Assembly (NCBI GenBank): GCA_013375455.1
Contig: JABXJT010000020.1
Coordinates: forward strand, 1 to 64,000
Direction of reading: 5' to 3'
Origin: Candidatus Helarchaeota archaeon
GTDB lineage: Archaea > Asgardarchaeota > Lokiarchaeia > Helarchaeales > HEL-GB-A
Length of the DNA: 64,000 nucleotides
The notes below the pieces were generated by a model that made no database searches, had not been told where the DNA came from, and saw only the letters and a list, made by a program, of their open reading frames with translations. Within the stretch, counting starts at the first letter, position 1; every line of letters starts with the position of its first letter. Below are positions 18,030 through 28,092 of this stretch, piece after piece. The position numbers and the translations under genes are program-made.

Positions 18030-19874
18030 ATGTTAGGAATGCATGGAAAAATTGCACGAATAAATCTAACAGATAAGAAAGTATCGATTGAGGACTTGAA
18101 GGAAGATATTATTAAGAAATATCTTGGCGGATTAGGCATAGCGATGCGATACTTATATGATGAAGTTCCTCCAGAGGTTCAACCACTTGATCCAGAAAAC
18201 AAATTAATATTTATGTTAGGTCCGCTGACTAGCTTGATTGCGTCAACCACGAGGCATGTGGTCGTGGCGAAAAGCCCCTTATCTGGTATTCTAGGGGAAA
18301 GCTACAGTGGTGGATATTGGGCATATGAATTAAGAAAAGCAGGATTAGATGGAATCATCGTTGAGGGAAAGGCTGACAAACCAGTTTATCTTTGGATTGA
18401 TAATGGACAAATTGAGATAAAAGATGCATCTGACTTTTGGGAATTAGATGCTTATGAAACTCAAATTAAAATTCAAGAGATATTGGGTGACAAGAAGATT
18501 CGAGTAGCCTGTATTGGACAGGCAGGGATTAATTTAGTGAAGTATGCATGCATTATTAATGAGCGAGATGCGGCTGGACGGTGTGGATTAGGGGCTGTAA
18601 TGGGATCCAAGAATCTAAAAGCAATTGCAGTCAGAGGAAATCGAGATTTAAAAGAATTAATGGCGAACCAAGAAGAATACAAGCTGTTATCGCAAAAGGC
18701 AATTAAAAAAATATCAAGAAATTTGCTTGTGACAATAGGATTAGCCCCAGCAGGTACGAATGGTAATTTTGACATTTTGAATATAACGGGGGATGTGCCG
18801 CATAGGTATTGGAAAGTGGGAAAATGGAAAGGAGACAGACGACTAAAGGTGAGCAAGTGGAAAAAATTAATTGTAGAGCATGAATCTTGCTACTTGTGTC
18901 CTGTAAATTGTAAGAAAGTATGTGAAGTGAAAGATGAGGAAGAAAATGTTCTCTATCATGGTGCAGGACCCGAGTACGAAACAGTTTCTGGGTTTGGAAC
19001 GCTTTTACTTAATGATGATTATCCTACTATATTAGAAGCTAACGAATTATGCAATCGATATGGTGTAGATACTATCTCGTGTAGTGAAACGATCGGTTTT
19101 GCAATGGAGTGTTGGGAACGTGGTATCATAACAGAAAAAGATACTGAGGGGCTCATACTAGAATGGGGTAATAAGGATGCAATTTTGAAATTGATTGAGA
19201 AAATTTCACTCCGACAAGGAATTGGTGATATTCTTGCGGAAGGAGTTGCCCAATCAGCAAAAAAAGTTGGGAAAAATGCCGAGGATTTCGCAGTGGTGGT
19301 TAAAGGAGTAGAGGTACCTCATCATGATCCGAGAGCATTTCATTCAATGGGGTTAACCTACGCTACTGGAACCCATGGTGCTAATCATTGTGAAGGATTA
19401 ACAGTTACAATGTCTACGTTACCTCGACCCGATTTAGGTTTTCCTTCGCCAGCACCGAAAGATTCGAGTGATCCAGAATTATCGGCAAAAGCGGTAAAGG
19501 CCATTCAAGACGTAGTAGCTGCGAAAAATTCGCTCATCATCTGTTACTTAGTTGAAGATGCAATACCATATAAAACACTCCTCAAATTATTAAAAGCTAT
19601 TATGGGGCTGGATATGACTTGGGAAGATTTTCTCACCACTGGTGAGAGAATTTTTAATTTGAAACGGATGTTTAATGTAAGATTGGGTATTTCTAAGAAA
19701 GATGACGTGCTTCCGAAGCGGCTAGTTAAGGAGCCACTTCCCAATGGGGGGGCTGCTGACGCCTTACCAGATGTCGAAAACATGTTGCCCGCTTACTACA
19801 AGCTCCGTGGCTGGTCAGCCGATGGTATTCCAACCGATGAAACCCTAAAACGTCTAGATTTAATCGTCGATTAA
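18030..19874 (+). CDS. aor: Tungsten-dependent aldehyde:ferredoxin oxidoreductase
   Basis: 614 residues, normal for the family. It oxidises aldehydes to carboxylates while reducing ferredoxin; cytoplasmic. The AOR N-terminal domain starts at once (GKIARINLTDKK, LGGLGIAMRYL, GPLTSLIASTTRH). The [4Fe-4S] ligands are CxxCxxxC at C287, C290 and C294, with the fourth Cys at about 505 (IICYLVED). Pterin-contact blocks DAAGRCGLGAVMGSKNLKAI and HDPRAFHSMG are present. GAGGT eight bases upstream supports ATG 18030. It is a single-gene unit convergent with uvrA, two bases between stops. It probably supports amino-acid or aldehyde fermentation and supplies reduced ferredoxin. Confidence 0.95.
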   Translation: MLGMHGKIARINLTDKKVSIEDLKEDIIKKYLGGLGIAMRYLYDEVPPEVQPLDPENKLIFMLGPLTSLIASTTRHVVVAKSPLSGILGESYSGGYWAYELRKAGLDGIIVEGKADKPVYLWIDNGQIEIKDASDFWELDAYETQIKIQEILGDKKIRVACIGQAGINLVKYACIINERDAAGRCGLGAVMGSKNLKAIAVRGNRDLKELMANQEEYKLLSQKAIKKISRNLLVTIGLAPAGTNGNFDILNITGDVPHRYWKVGKWKGDRRLKVSKWKKLIVEHESCYLCPVNCKKVCEVKDEEENVLYHGAGPEYETVSGFGTLLLNDDYPTILEANELCNRYGVDTISCSETIGFAMECWERGIITEKDTEGLILEWGNKDAILKLIEKISLRQGIGDILAEGVAQSAKKVGKNAEDFAVVVKGVEVPHHDPRAFHSMGLTYATGTHGANHCEGLTVTMSTLPRPDLGFPSPAPKDSSDPELSAKAVKAIQDVVAAKNSLIICYLVEDAIPYKTLLKLLKAIMGLDMTWEDFLTTGERIFNLKRMFNVRLGISKKDDVLPKRLVKEPLPNGGAADALPDVENMLPAYYKLRGWSADGIPTDETLKRLDLIVD

Positions 19875-19876
19875 AT

Positions 19877-22717
19877 TTACTTCTTTTTTTTATTAAAATC
19901 AGAAAAAACTTGTTTTAAAAACTGTCCTGTATATGAATTTTTAATCTTAGCAATTTCTTCAGGCGTTCCCTCAGCAACAATCCTGCCCCCTTCATCCCCA
20001 CCCATAGGACCTAAGTCAATGATCCAATCCGCTGTTTTAATCACATCAAGGTTATGTTCGATTACTAAGACAGTATTCCCTTTTTCAACCAGCCGATTTA
20101 ACACGTTTAACAGTTTTTCAATATCTGCAAAATGTAATCCCGTGGTGGGCTCATCAAGAATGTAAAAAGTTCTCCCAGTGGCAATTTTACTCAATTCTTT
20201 GGCGAGTTTCACCCGTTGAGCTTCACCCCCAGAGAGTTTTGGTGCGGATTGCCCCAGATGAATGTAACTTAACCCCACATCGAAAAGAGTTTGTAGCTTA
20301 CGTTTGATTTTAGGAATATTTTCAAAAAAGTTCAAAGCTTCTTCGACTGTCATCTCCAATACTTCGGAGATGTTTTTTCCATTGTATTTTATCTCTAGAG
20401 TTTCGCGATTATACCGCTTACCTTTGCAAACTTCACAGGGAACTAAAGCTGGTGGCAGAAAATACATATCAATACGAATTAGCCCTTGACCTTCACAGAA
20501 CTCACACCGTCCGCCCTTCACGTTAAAGCTAAATCGTCCTGGTTTGTAACCCCGCACTTTACTTTCTTTAGTTTTAGCAAATAATTCACGGATATCAGTG
20601 AAAACCCCCGAATATGTAGCTGGATTGGACCTTGGTGTCCGCCCTATGGGAGATTGGTTGATGACGATGGCTTTATCGAGATGTTCTAACCCATCCAATT
20701 TATTGTAGTCCCCGGGTTGAGTTTGAGCGCGATTTAATTCGCGTGTTAATGCCTTGCTTAAAATATCTGTAATCAAACTACTCTTGCCGGCGCCGCTAAC
20801 ACCCGTCACGCATGTAAATACGCTTAAAGGAATTTTTACATCTATATTTTTAAGATTATTTTGTCTTGCCCCCCGTATTGTGAGGTACTGCCCGTTGTGT
20901 TTCCGGCGCGTTTTTGGAAGGGGGATCTCTTTTTTCTTATTAAGGTACTGTCCTGTAATGGATTGAGATGATTTTAAGATGTCTTCAAGCGTGCCCTCCG
21001 CAACTATGTTACCACCATGAATACCAGCGCCTGGACCGAGATCAATAATGTAGTCTGCGGCACGGATGGTCGCTTCATCATGTTCTACAATAATTACCGT
21101 GTTACCCAAATCTCTTAGTTTTATTAGCGTCGCAATGAGCTGTTGATTATCTCTTTGATGGAGTCCGATAGTTGGTTCATCCAAGATGTATAAAACACCA
21201 ACTAGATTAGTCCCAATCTGTGTTGCCAAATGGATGCGCTGAGCCTCACCAGCGCTTAAAGTTTCAGCTTTCCGATCCAAGGTAATATAATTGAGCCCCA
21301 CATTTAAAAGGAACTCCAAGCGGGCCTTTATTTCTTTAATAATTTCCTCTGCAATCAAATTCTCAGTTTCAGTTAAATTTTGGGGAAGTTGTTGGAAAAA
21401 TTTGTAGGCATCCCCTATTGATTTTCTCGTGATATTAGCGATATTTTTATTATGCACGGTGACTGCCAGAATTTCTGGCTTCAAACGATCACCGTTACAG
21501 GCAGGGCATTTCTTTGTGGACATGAATTTTGATACTTCTTTTCGGACATATTGGCTTTTTGTTTCGACATATCTACGCTCTAAATTAGCAGCTATTCCCT
21601 CATAAGGACGGTCAAATTGGTGGGACATCGTCTTATCATTTCCAATTTCAAAGTGGATTTTCTCGTCAGATCCCCATAGAATAATATTTTGAATTTGTTC
21701 AGAGTATTTTTCAAAAGGAGTGTTTAAATCGAAATTATAATGTTCCGCAACTGCTTCAAGCATTTGATAATAATATCCGTCTCCTAAAAAACGAATTGCG
21801 CCTTCTTCAACAGATAAGGATTTATTTGGAACGAGCAAATCAGGGTCTATCTCGGTGCGTGTCCCGAGCCCATCACATTCCTCACACGCTCCGAATGGAC
21901 TATTAAAAGAGAACATGCGGGGAGATAGCTCTGGGAGGTTGATTCCGCATTCGATACACGCAAGGCTTTCATTAAAAATATGTTCAGCCTTCTCGTCATC
22001 CGCACCGGCAATACTAACGACGTCGCCACTCAGCTCTAAAGCTGTTTGAATTGAGTCGGCCAATCGCTTCCTAATTTCAGCCTTCATCTTAAGGCGGTCA
22101 ATAACCACATCAATATTATGTTTGAAATTTTTTTTCAGCTCGATAGGATCTTCTAACGATTTAATTTCCCCATCGATGCGCACTCGGATATAACCTTCTT
22201 TTCTAAGGTTTTCAAATAATTTCTTGTGTTCGCCCTTTTTAGCGCGGATGACTGGAGCCATCACTTGAAGGCGAGAACCTGTAGGGAATAGTTTGAGAGT
22301 CTGATCAACTATTTGATCCAAGGTCTGTTTCGAAATACCTTTCCCACACTTTGGACAATGAGGGTGGCCGATTCTTCCATAGAGTAACCGTAAATAGTCA
22401 TAGATTTCAGTAATGGTGGCGACCGTTGACCTTGGGTTGTGTGAAAGGGGGCGTTGTTCAATCGATATGGCAGGAGAGAGCCCTTCGATGAATTCTACCT
22501 TTGGTTTTTGCATTTGTCCTAAAAATTGGCGGGCATAAGCAGAAAGCGATTCAATATAGCGACGCTGCCCTTCTGCATAGATTGTATCAAAGGCTAACGA
22601 AGACTTTCCTGATCCCGAAATACCTGTAATAACCACTAATTTATTTCTGGGAATCGTTACGTCAATATTTTTTAAATTGTGCTCTTTAGCACCCTTGATT
22701 GTTATGTTATCTTTCAT
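19877..22717 (-). CDS. uvrA: Excinuclease ABC subunit A
   Basis: 946 residues, full length. UvrA is the damage-recognition ATPase of nucleotide excision repair and loads UvrB. Both ABC modules are intact: Walker [20 protein letters not shown] and [14 protein letters not shown]; signatures [16 protein letters not shown] and [16 protein letters not shown]. Zinc-finger cysteine pairs are present ([16 protein letters not shown] with CEVCKGKRY). It is the third gene of a minus-strand row uvrB, BFN-like gene, uvrA, with a 144-bp gap before its start that may hold its own promoter. A bacterial-type system in an archaeal context implies old horizontal transfer. Confidence 0.97.
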   Translation of the reverse strand: MKDNITIKGAKEHNLKNIDVTIPRNKLVVITGISGSGKSSLAFDTIYAEGQRRYIESLSAYARQFLGQMQKPKVEFIEGLSPAISIEQRPLSHNPRSTVATITEIYDYLRLLYGRIGHPHCPKCGKGISKQTLDQIVDQTLKLFPTGSRLQVMAPVIRAKKGEHKKLFENLRKEGYIRVRIDGEIKSLEDPIELKKNFKHNIDVVIDRLKMKAEIRKRLADSIQTALELSGDVVSIAGADDEKAEHIFNESLACIECGINLPELSPRMFSFNSPFGACEECDGLGTRTEIDPDLLVPNKSLSVEEGAIRFLGDGYYYQMLEAVAEHYNFDLNTPFEKYSEQIQNIILWGSDEKIHFEIGNDKTMSHQFDRPYEGIAANLERRYVETKSQYVRKEVSKFMSTKKCPACNGDRLKPEILAVTVHNKNIANITRKSIGDAYKFFQQLPQNLTETENLIAEEIIKEIKARLEFLLNVGLNYITLDRKAETLSAGEAQRIHLATQIGTNLVGVLYILDEPTIGLHQRDNQQLIATLIKLRDLGNTVIIVEHDEATIRAADYIIDLGPGAGIHGGNIVAEGTLEDILKSSQSITGQYLNKKKEIPLPKTRRKHNGQYLTIRGARQNNLKNIDVKIPLSVFTCVTGVSGAGKSSLITDILSKALTRELNRAQTQPGDYNKLDGLEHLDKAIVINQSPIGRTPRSNPATYSGVFTDIRELFAKTKESKVRGYKPGRFSFNVKGGRCEFCEGQGLIRIDMYFLPPALVPCEVCKGKRYNRETLEIKYNGKNISEVLEMTVEEALNFFENIPKIKRKLQTLFDVGLSYIHLGQSAPKLSGGEAQRVKLAKELSKIATGRTFYILDEPTTGLHFADIEKLLNVLNRLVEKGNTVLVIEHNLDVIKTADWIIDLGPMGGDEGGRIVAEGTPEEIAKIKNSYTGQFLKQVFSDFNKKKK

Positions 22718-22861
22718 GTTAAAATATCACAATTAAATTCTTACTAAAATTTATGACAATTTATCCAAATTGAGCTTTATAACCCTTCACGTTTAATTTT
22801 TCAACTAAATGAGGGTTAATATTATAATAAATTTTTTAATGCCAATTAATGCCAAATGCAT

Positions 22862-23443
22862 TTATGTATAAATGCCCTTAGGTACTTCAGTTTCCTCTTT
22901 ATCATCTTTTGATTTTTCTTCTTTTTTCATTCTTTTTTCTATTTCTTCATCGATTTTTACTTTTTCATCCATCAATTCATCTGTTATGTAGATTTCTTTC
23001 TTAGCCATGAGGGCAATAACCACGGCATCACTTGGGATCACTTTTGGAATCCGTTGTCCATTATTAAGGAAAATGGAGGCCGCAAAGTTATAGCTTAACT
23101 TTCCAATTGGTTGAATGTCGTCAACTACGATGCGATCAACAATTTCTGATAAGGTTTTAGTCACGCTGATTTTCATTAGGTTATTCTCAACAAACAATTC
23201 CCTGAAGAAGATCCGGTTGTCTCGTTGAATATTATGAAGAATAACACGTTCTAGGTCATCCAGCTCCTCATTTAAAACTTTTTTAATATAAAAATAGGTA
23301 GGAGGTATTATCCCCATCGTTAAACTTTTATCATCACCGATGAAATACTCAATCAATGTTGAATATTCGAATCGCTTCTCTGCCGGACCTGGACGCCCTC
23401 GTATGATTTGCAATTTAATGTCTGTGACCTTAATTTCTTTCAT
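22862..23443 (-). CDS. Bifunctional-nuclease (DUF151/BFN)-like protein
   Basis: 193 residues. The core (about 55-160) has the DUF151 pattern, ending in the diagnostic block IPSDAVVIALMAKKEIYIT followed by DELMDE, close to the bacterial RPSDAIALALR...PIYV...EVLDE form. Flanks are a beta-rich N-terminus and a highly charged Lys/Glu tail (about 165-193). Proteins of this family were described as DNA/RNA nucleases. It lies between uvrB (74 bp upstream) and uvrA on the same strand, which hints at a link to excision repair. Function here is inference. Confidence 0.6.
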   Translation of the reverse strand: MKEIKVTDIKLQIIRGRPGPAEKRFEYSTLIEYFIGDDKSLTMGIIPPTYFYIKKVLNEELDDLERVILHNIQRDNRIFFRELFVENNLMKISVTKTLSEIVDRIVVDDIQPIGKLSYNFAASIFLNNGQRIPKVIPSDAVVIALMAKKEIYITDELMDEKVKIDEEIEKRMKKEEKSKDDKEETEVPKGIYT

Positions 23444-23517
23444 TCAAACCACTAAATTGGATTTTCGAATTTTATGTTATAATAATTCTCGAGCATTACC
23501 GATATTTAACCTTTATT

Positions 23518-25491
23518 TTATTGATTAAGCATCTTTTGAAGTTCTTTGATTTTATCACGAATGGCTGCTGCTTTCTCGAATTCAAGAACTTCGGCAGCTT
23601 CACGCATGCTGATTTCTAACTCTTTGATATAGAGTGGTATATCTACTTTAGGAATGTGATTTGTTGATATTTTAAATGGTTTTTCGGGAATTGATTCGAT
23701 TAAAGGTTGGATGGGCTTTATAATTGGTTGTGGCGTGATATCATGTGCGGTGTTATAATCTAGTTGCTTTTGGCGTCGGCGGTTCGTCTCTTCAATGGCG
23801 CGTTCCATGGATTTCGTCATTTGATCTGCGTATAGGATCACCTTGCCGCGAATATTCCTCGAAGCCCTACCAAATGTCTGGATTAACGCAGTATCTGAAC
23901 GTAAAAATCCTTCCTTGTCTGCATCAAGAATTCCTACCAAGGAAACTTCCGGTAAATCGAGGCCCTCCCGCAATAGATTAATTCCAACCAAGACGTCAAA
24001 TCCGCCATTTTGGTGTCCATATCTGAGATCTCGAATTACAATGGTTCTCTCAATCGTATTAATTTCAGAATGGAGGTATTGCGCGTGAATCCCTTGTTCT
24101 ACAAGATATTCTGTTAGGTGTTCAGCCATTCGTTTGGTTAAGGTAGTAACTAGGACACGGTCATTGGCTGCTACACGTTCTCGAATTTTGTTAATGAGAT
24201 CTTCTACCTGGTTCTGCACTGGGCGCACTTCAATTTCCGGATCCACGATATGGGTGGGGCGAATCAATTGTTCTACGATTCTTTGGCTATGCTTGCGTTC
24301 GTAGGGACCTGGAGTGGCGCTTGTAAAGATAATTTGTGGAATTTTTGTTTCAAACTCCTCAAACATTAGAGGTCTATTATCATGAGCCGTAGGAAGTCGA
24401 AAACCATAATCTACAAGATTCTTCTTGCGGGATAAATTACCGAGGTACATTCCTGATATTTGGGGGATGGAGACGTGGCTTTCATCAATGATCATGAGGT
24501 AATTTTCTGGGAAATAATCTATGAGACAATAAGGGGGACCACCGGGTTGTTGATCAGTCAGATACACGGTATAGTTTTCAATGCCGTGACACCATCCACT
24601 TGCCCGTAGCATTTCTAAATCATAATTGGTCCTTCCTCGTAATCGTTGAATCTCCAGTAACTTATTTTCGAGTTTAAACTCATCAATTCTCTTTTCTAAT
24701 TCGGCTTTAATTATGGGAATTGCCTGTTCAATCCGCTCTTCAGTAGAAATAAATTCAACGGCAGGAAAGAATTGAATTTTTTGATGTTTCTGGATTGATT
24801 TCCCGGTGAGTGGATCAGTTTCAGTTATTTTTTCAATTTCTTCGCCGAACATCTCAATCCGAAAAGCAGTTTCTCCTGTTGCAGGGAAAATATCGATAGT
24901 GTCCCCCCTGACTCGAAAGGTTGCACTCTTGAAATCTAAATTGTCTCGGCGATATTGAATAGTTACTAGATTTTGGAGGATTTTCTCACGGTCAATGATT
25001 TGTCCTACCTCTAAAGTGGGAACTAAGCTAATTAACTCCGTGGGATCTGCCATCCCATAAATACAACTCACGCTGGCAATGACAATTACATCGGATCTTG
25101 TTAAAAGGGATTGTACCGCACTGAGACGCAACTTTGCTATTTCAGGATTTACAGAGGTTTCTTTATCTACATAGAGATCTCTTGATGGCACGTATGCCTC
25201 TGGTTGATAATAATCATAATAACTTACGAAAAATTCAACTGCATTATTAGGAAAGAATTCTTTATATTCCCGGTATAATTGGGCAGCGAGTGTCTTGTTA
25301 TGGGAAATTATAAGAGTGGGTTTCTGGGTTGCTTGAATTAGATTCGCCATACAAAAAGTTTTACCGGTTCCAGTTGCACCTAATAACGTTTGGAATTTCT
25401 TTCCTGAATTTAAACCATCTATTAATGCAGATATTGCCTCGGGTTGATCTCCCGTTGGTTGAAAGGGGGCTTTTAACTGGAACCGGGGCAT
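23518..25491 (-). CDS. uvrB: Excinuclease ABC subunit B
   Basis: 657 residues. UvrB receives damaged DNA from UvrA and recruits UvrC. Visible are Walker A GATGTGKTF near residue 40, the beta-hairpin segment YYDYYQPEAYVPSRDLYVDK, DESH-box MIIDESHV, helicase motif V/VI text (GINLLREGLDLPEV, QTFGRASRN) and the C-terminal UVR helix pair (about 622-655) that binds UvrC. It is the first gene of the uvrB-BFN-uvrA row. The divergent CBM9-like gene shares its upstream region. Confidence 0.97.
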   Translation of the reverse strand: MPRFQLKAPFQPTGDQPEAISALIDGLNSGKKFQTLLGATGTGKTFCMANLIQATQKPTLIISHNKTLAAQLYREYKEFFPNNAVEFFVSYYDYYQPEAYVPSRDLYVDKETSVNPEIAKLRLSAVQSLLTRSDVIVIASVSCIYGMADPTELISLVPTLEVGQIIDREKILQNLVTIQYRRDNLDFKSATFRVRGDTIDIFPATGETAFRIEMFGEEIEKITETDPLTGKSIQKHQKIQFFPAVEFISTEERIEQAIPIIKAELEKRIDEFKLENKLLEIQRLRGRTNYDLEMLRASGWCHGIENYTVYLTDQQPGGPPYCLIDYFPENYLMIIDESHVSIPQISGMYLGNLSRKKNLVDYGFRLPTAHDNRPLMFEEFETKIPQIIFTSATPGPYERKHSQRIVEQLIRPTHIVDPEIEVRPVQNQVEDLINKIRERVAANDRVLVTTLTKRMAEHLTEYLVEQGIHAQYLHSEINTIERTIVIRDLRYGHQNGGFDVLVGINLLREGLDLPEVSLVGILDADKEGFLRSDTALIQTFGRASRNIRGKVILYADQMTKSMERAIEETNRRRQKQLDYNTAHDITPQPIIKPIQPLIESIPEKPFKISTNHIPKVDIPLYIKELEISMREAAEVLEFEKAAAIRDKIKELQKMLNQ

Positions 25492-25599
25492 TTATATCGT
25501 TCCTTGAAAAATCAATGGGAAATTATTATATTATTAATCATAATCCTTATTACAACAAATAATTTCAATCATGCTAGTTGCACGAAAAGGAGATCTTTG

Positions 25600-26463
25600 A
25601 TGAAATATAGAATGCGAATTTTTGCCATTATCTTTTTGTTTTGCACGTATTTCACAGTAATTAATTTTATCCCAACCATTTGTGCGACAGCGACTGATTA
25701 TGAAGCATCTTATCGTTCGGCAGCTTTACCCACGATAGATGGAACTATTTCCAGTTCAGAATGGAGTAATATCACACCTTATGAACTCACTTTTCAATAT
25801 AATGTCACGGGGAATTCGACCATAAAGGTGGAACTCTTTTTATTACATGATGGAACTGCACTTTTCATTGGTCTCAACATGACGGTTCTGGATAATGTGT
25901 CTGATACAACAGATGCATTTTTCATTTATTTCGATGAAAACCACGATGAAGAGTGCGATGGCGAAACAACTAATCCAAAAGAGGAAGGATTGATGCTAAG
26001 GCGAGATGGTAACTATACAGATTTAAGTTTTAATGGTTCCGAATGGATAGATGATGAAAGTGTAAATGATACAAAGGGTCCTGGTATTGGTGCAACCAAT
26101 GGAGTCGGGCAATGGGAATTTAAATTCATTTCCACGTATAACCCAACTACTAGAAAATCCTCTAATTCTTCAGATTTTGATGTAGATCTTCCTTCTTATA
26201 CGATTGAAAGGGCTGCAGAATTCGGATTTAACATTGAATACTACGATGCAGACCTTGACAGGTGCGATTCTTGTACCACGGCGACCTATGGGACAGAGCG
26301 CGTCAATGCTACTCATTGGGATGATTTGATTTGCGCTGCTCTCCCTGAAGCTACCCCTAACCTCACGGCCATTTGGACATTAATTATCATAAGCATGATC
26401 ATTCCGCTTGGGATAGTGCTCTATTTATATGTTTGGATGATACGAAAAAAGAAAACGTATTAA
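25600..26463 (+). CDS. Secreted, membrane-anchored CBM9/DOMON-like protein
   Basis: 287 residues from ATG 25600, chosen because AAGGAGAT lies just upstream; an in-frame ATG at 25504 would add 32 residues. An N-terminal signal-like helix ends near TICATA. The ectodomain begins APTIDGTISSSEWSN-like (seen as LPTIDGTISSSEW), the usual opening of CBM9-type sugar-binding folds. Several NxS/T sequons follow. A C-terminal transmembrane helix and basic tail (about 258-287) anchor it. No catalytic domain is fused. It precedes a methyltransferase and a membrane-protein gene 10 bp apart and overlapping, probably one operon. Confidence 0.7.
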   Translation: MKYRMRIFAIIFLFCTYFTVINFIPTICATATDYEASYRSAALPTIDGTISSSEWSNITPYELTFQYNVTGNSTIKVELFLLHDGTALFIGLNMTVLDNVSDTTDAFFIYFDENHDEECDGETTNPKEEGLMLRRDGNYTDLSFNGSEWIDDESVNDTKGPGIGATNGVGQWEFKFISTYNPTTRKSSNSSDFDVDLPSYTIERAAEFGFNIEYYDADLDRCDSCTTATYGTERVNATHWDDLICAALPEATPNLTAIWTLIIISMIIPLGIVLYLYVWMIRKKKTY

Positions 26464-26473
26464 GGCCTGATGT

Positions 26474-27163
26474 ATGCGGAAATTCTTCAGGAAAATTCTC
26501 ATGCATGGCTCATTAAACCTTTTAAAATTACTAAACCTGCTATTCTATTTCTCTTTTTTTAAAAAAATTAACGGAAAGACTTTCTACTTTACACCAGACG
26601 TGTTCAGTCCGCAATTTTTCGTAGTTTCTAGCACTTTTTTCATTCAGCATCTTTCCATTCCAAAAGGATCTATGGTATTAGATATGGGCACGGGATCGGG
26701 AATTCTCGCCATTTTCGCTTCAGAGTCGGCGCAAAAAGTAGTCGCAACTGATATTAATCCACATGCAATCCAGAATGCCCGAATAAATGTAAGATTAAAT
26801 AATTTATCTATAAAAATAGAGCTTCGATGCGGAAATTTATTTCAACCAATTACAGAAAAATTTGATGTGATCCTCTTTAATCCTCCTTATTACCCCCTGA
26901 AACCTAAAACATATATGGAAGCCGCATGGTGCTGTGGTACTAATTATTTTTGCCTACGAACTTTTTTAACCAATGCCAAAAAACATCTAACTCAGAGAGG
27001 ATTCATCCAAATCTCGTTATCAAGTTATATGGACCTAGATTATATCCACAAGCTAATTAAGAAGCACGGGTTTCGCTCGATTTTAATTGCGAGAAAATTC
27101 ATCTTGTTTGAAACGCTCTATATTTATCTATTGAAACCTAAAATCTCTGAAGGAGTTGATTAG
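26474..27163 (+). CDS. HemK/PrmC-like SAM-dependent methyltransferase
   Basis: 229 residues. The SAM motif VLDMGTGSGILAIFA lies near residue 75, ATDINPHAI follows, and the catalytic loop FNPPYYP is near 137. NPPY is typical of methyltransferases acting on planar nitrogens (glutamine side chains or N6-adenine). The first ~35 residues are hydrophobic and amphipathic, unusual for PrmC, and suggest membrane contact. It overlaps the next gene by one base (TAG/GTG). The substrate is unknown. Confidence 0.75.
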   Translation: MRKFFRKILMHGSLNLLKLLNLLFYFSFFKKINGKTFYFTPDVFSPQFFVVSSTFFIQHLSIPKGSMVLDMGTGSGILAIFASESAQKVVATDINPHAIQNARINVRLNNLSIKIELRCGNLFQPITEKFDVILFNPPYYPLKPKTYMEAAWCCGTNYFCLRTFLTNAKKHLTQRGFIQISLSSYMDLDYIHKLIKKHGFRSILIARKFILFETLYIYLLKPKISEGVD

Positions 27164-27897
27164 TGATAGAAAAGTTAAATGGTCAAGAGGCTCTAAAATT
27201 AAAAACACGATTACAAAGTCGATTAGACTATTATGTAGCGGTTATTCTTTGGGGCCTTTTCTTTTTCAGCTTTTTTAGTGTTTGGATGTTAGGCTCACTG
27301 GATCCCCTTCAAACAATTTTATTGGTAGCATTATATTTGTTCTTTCCTCTTTTTGCAACATTTGGGATGATTTCGGATCGCATTCTTGCAAGTGATCTGC
27401 TTAAATATTCAGATAAAAATTCAATTAAAATTTATAAAAAGATTCAAAATAGGCGATTTTCCATGGAAGATCTCGTTCGAGTTATTCTCATTCTTAGTTT
27501 AATTTTCTTTAATTTACCTTGGATTGCAGCTCGTTTCGGTTTCACGCAGGTGCTCTTTTATCAACCAGTTCATCTTGGTGAACATCATGGATGGATTGGG
27601 ACATACATACTTATATCGATTCTTCTCATAACAAAAACCGAGAAACTATATCTGGATTCTCTCTTTAAAGAAATATCAATTTATCTCCTTTGTTTTCTCG
27701 CAATTTGGGGATGCGGGTTAGTCATTGATGATTTTACAACAGACCAGCTTAATTATAACGCATTCCCATTTGTTGTTTGGAGTGAAGATTCCAATTTTTT
27801 CATCAGTTTGTCAATACAAATTGTAATTGTTGCAATGTTGAGTTTAATACTATATTATTTCGGATGGCGTAAATATTATAAAAAAAGATTAAAATAA
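27163..27897 (+). CDS. Multi-spanning membrane protein of unknown function
   Basis: 244 residues with five or six hydrophobic helices, starting at about residue 24. GTG 27163 overlaps the preceding stop by one base, indicating translational coupling with the methyltransferase. A loop with Gln-Pro-Val-His and Glu-His-His (near 134-142) stands out. No family recognised. Confidence 0.6.
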   Translation: MIEKLNGQEALKLKTRLQSRLDYYVAVILWGLFFFSFFSVWMLGSLDPLQTILLVALYLFFPLFATFGMISDRILASDLLKYSDKNSIKIYKKIQNRRFSMEDLVRVILILSLIFFNLPWIAARFGFTQVLFYQPVHLGEHHGWIGTYILISILLITKTEKLYLDSLFKEISIYLLCFLAIWGCGLVIDDFTTDQLNYNAFPFVVWSEDSNFFISLSIQIVIVAMLSLILYYFGWRKYYKKRLK

Positions 27898-27986
27898 TTT
27901 TTTATATTACTAGCCGTTGAGCCAAATAGTCTCGCTGAATTTGCTGGAGATAAGAATTATTCCCCTGAAAAATTGGAGGGGGAACA

Positions 27987-28021
27987 TTTTTTATCTGAAA
28001 TGTGTGGAAACAGATAAAAAA
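27987..28021 (+). terminator. Perfect 11-bp hairpin after the membrane-protein operon
   Basis: TTTTTTATCTG (27987-27997) pairs exactly with CAGATAAAAAA (28011-28021), loop of 13 nt. A weaker G/C hairpin (about 27960-27984) precedes it. The pair may end the upstream transcript; an operator for the UPF0182 gene downstream is the alternative. Confidence 0.45.
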
Positions 28022-28092
28022 GGATAACTATTTAAAATCTAATTTTTTATAGTTTCATACATCCTATTAGAAACTAAAATTTTTAGCTATAA

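Noticed and set aside
22718..22861. Extra small gene between the BFN-like gene and uvrA
   Set aside because: A+T-rich with stops in all frames; at most a promoter for uvrA.
25504..25599. Upstream start of the CBM9-like protein
   Set aside because: ATG 25600 has a good ribosome site followed by a proper signal helix; the longer form would add a second hydrophobic stretch close to the uvrB start.
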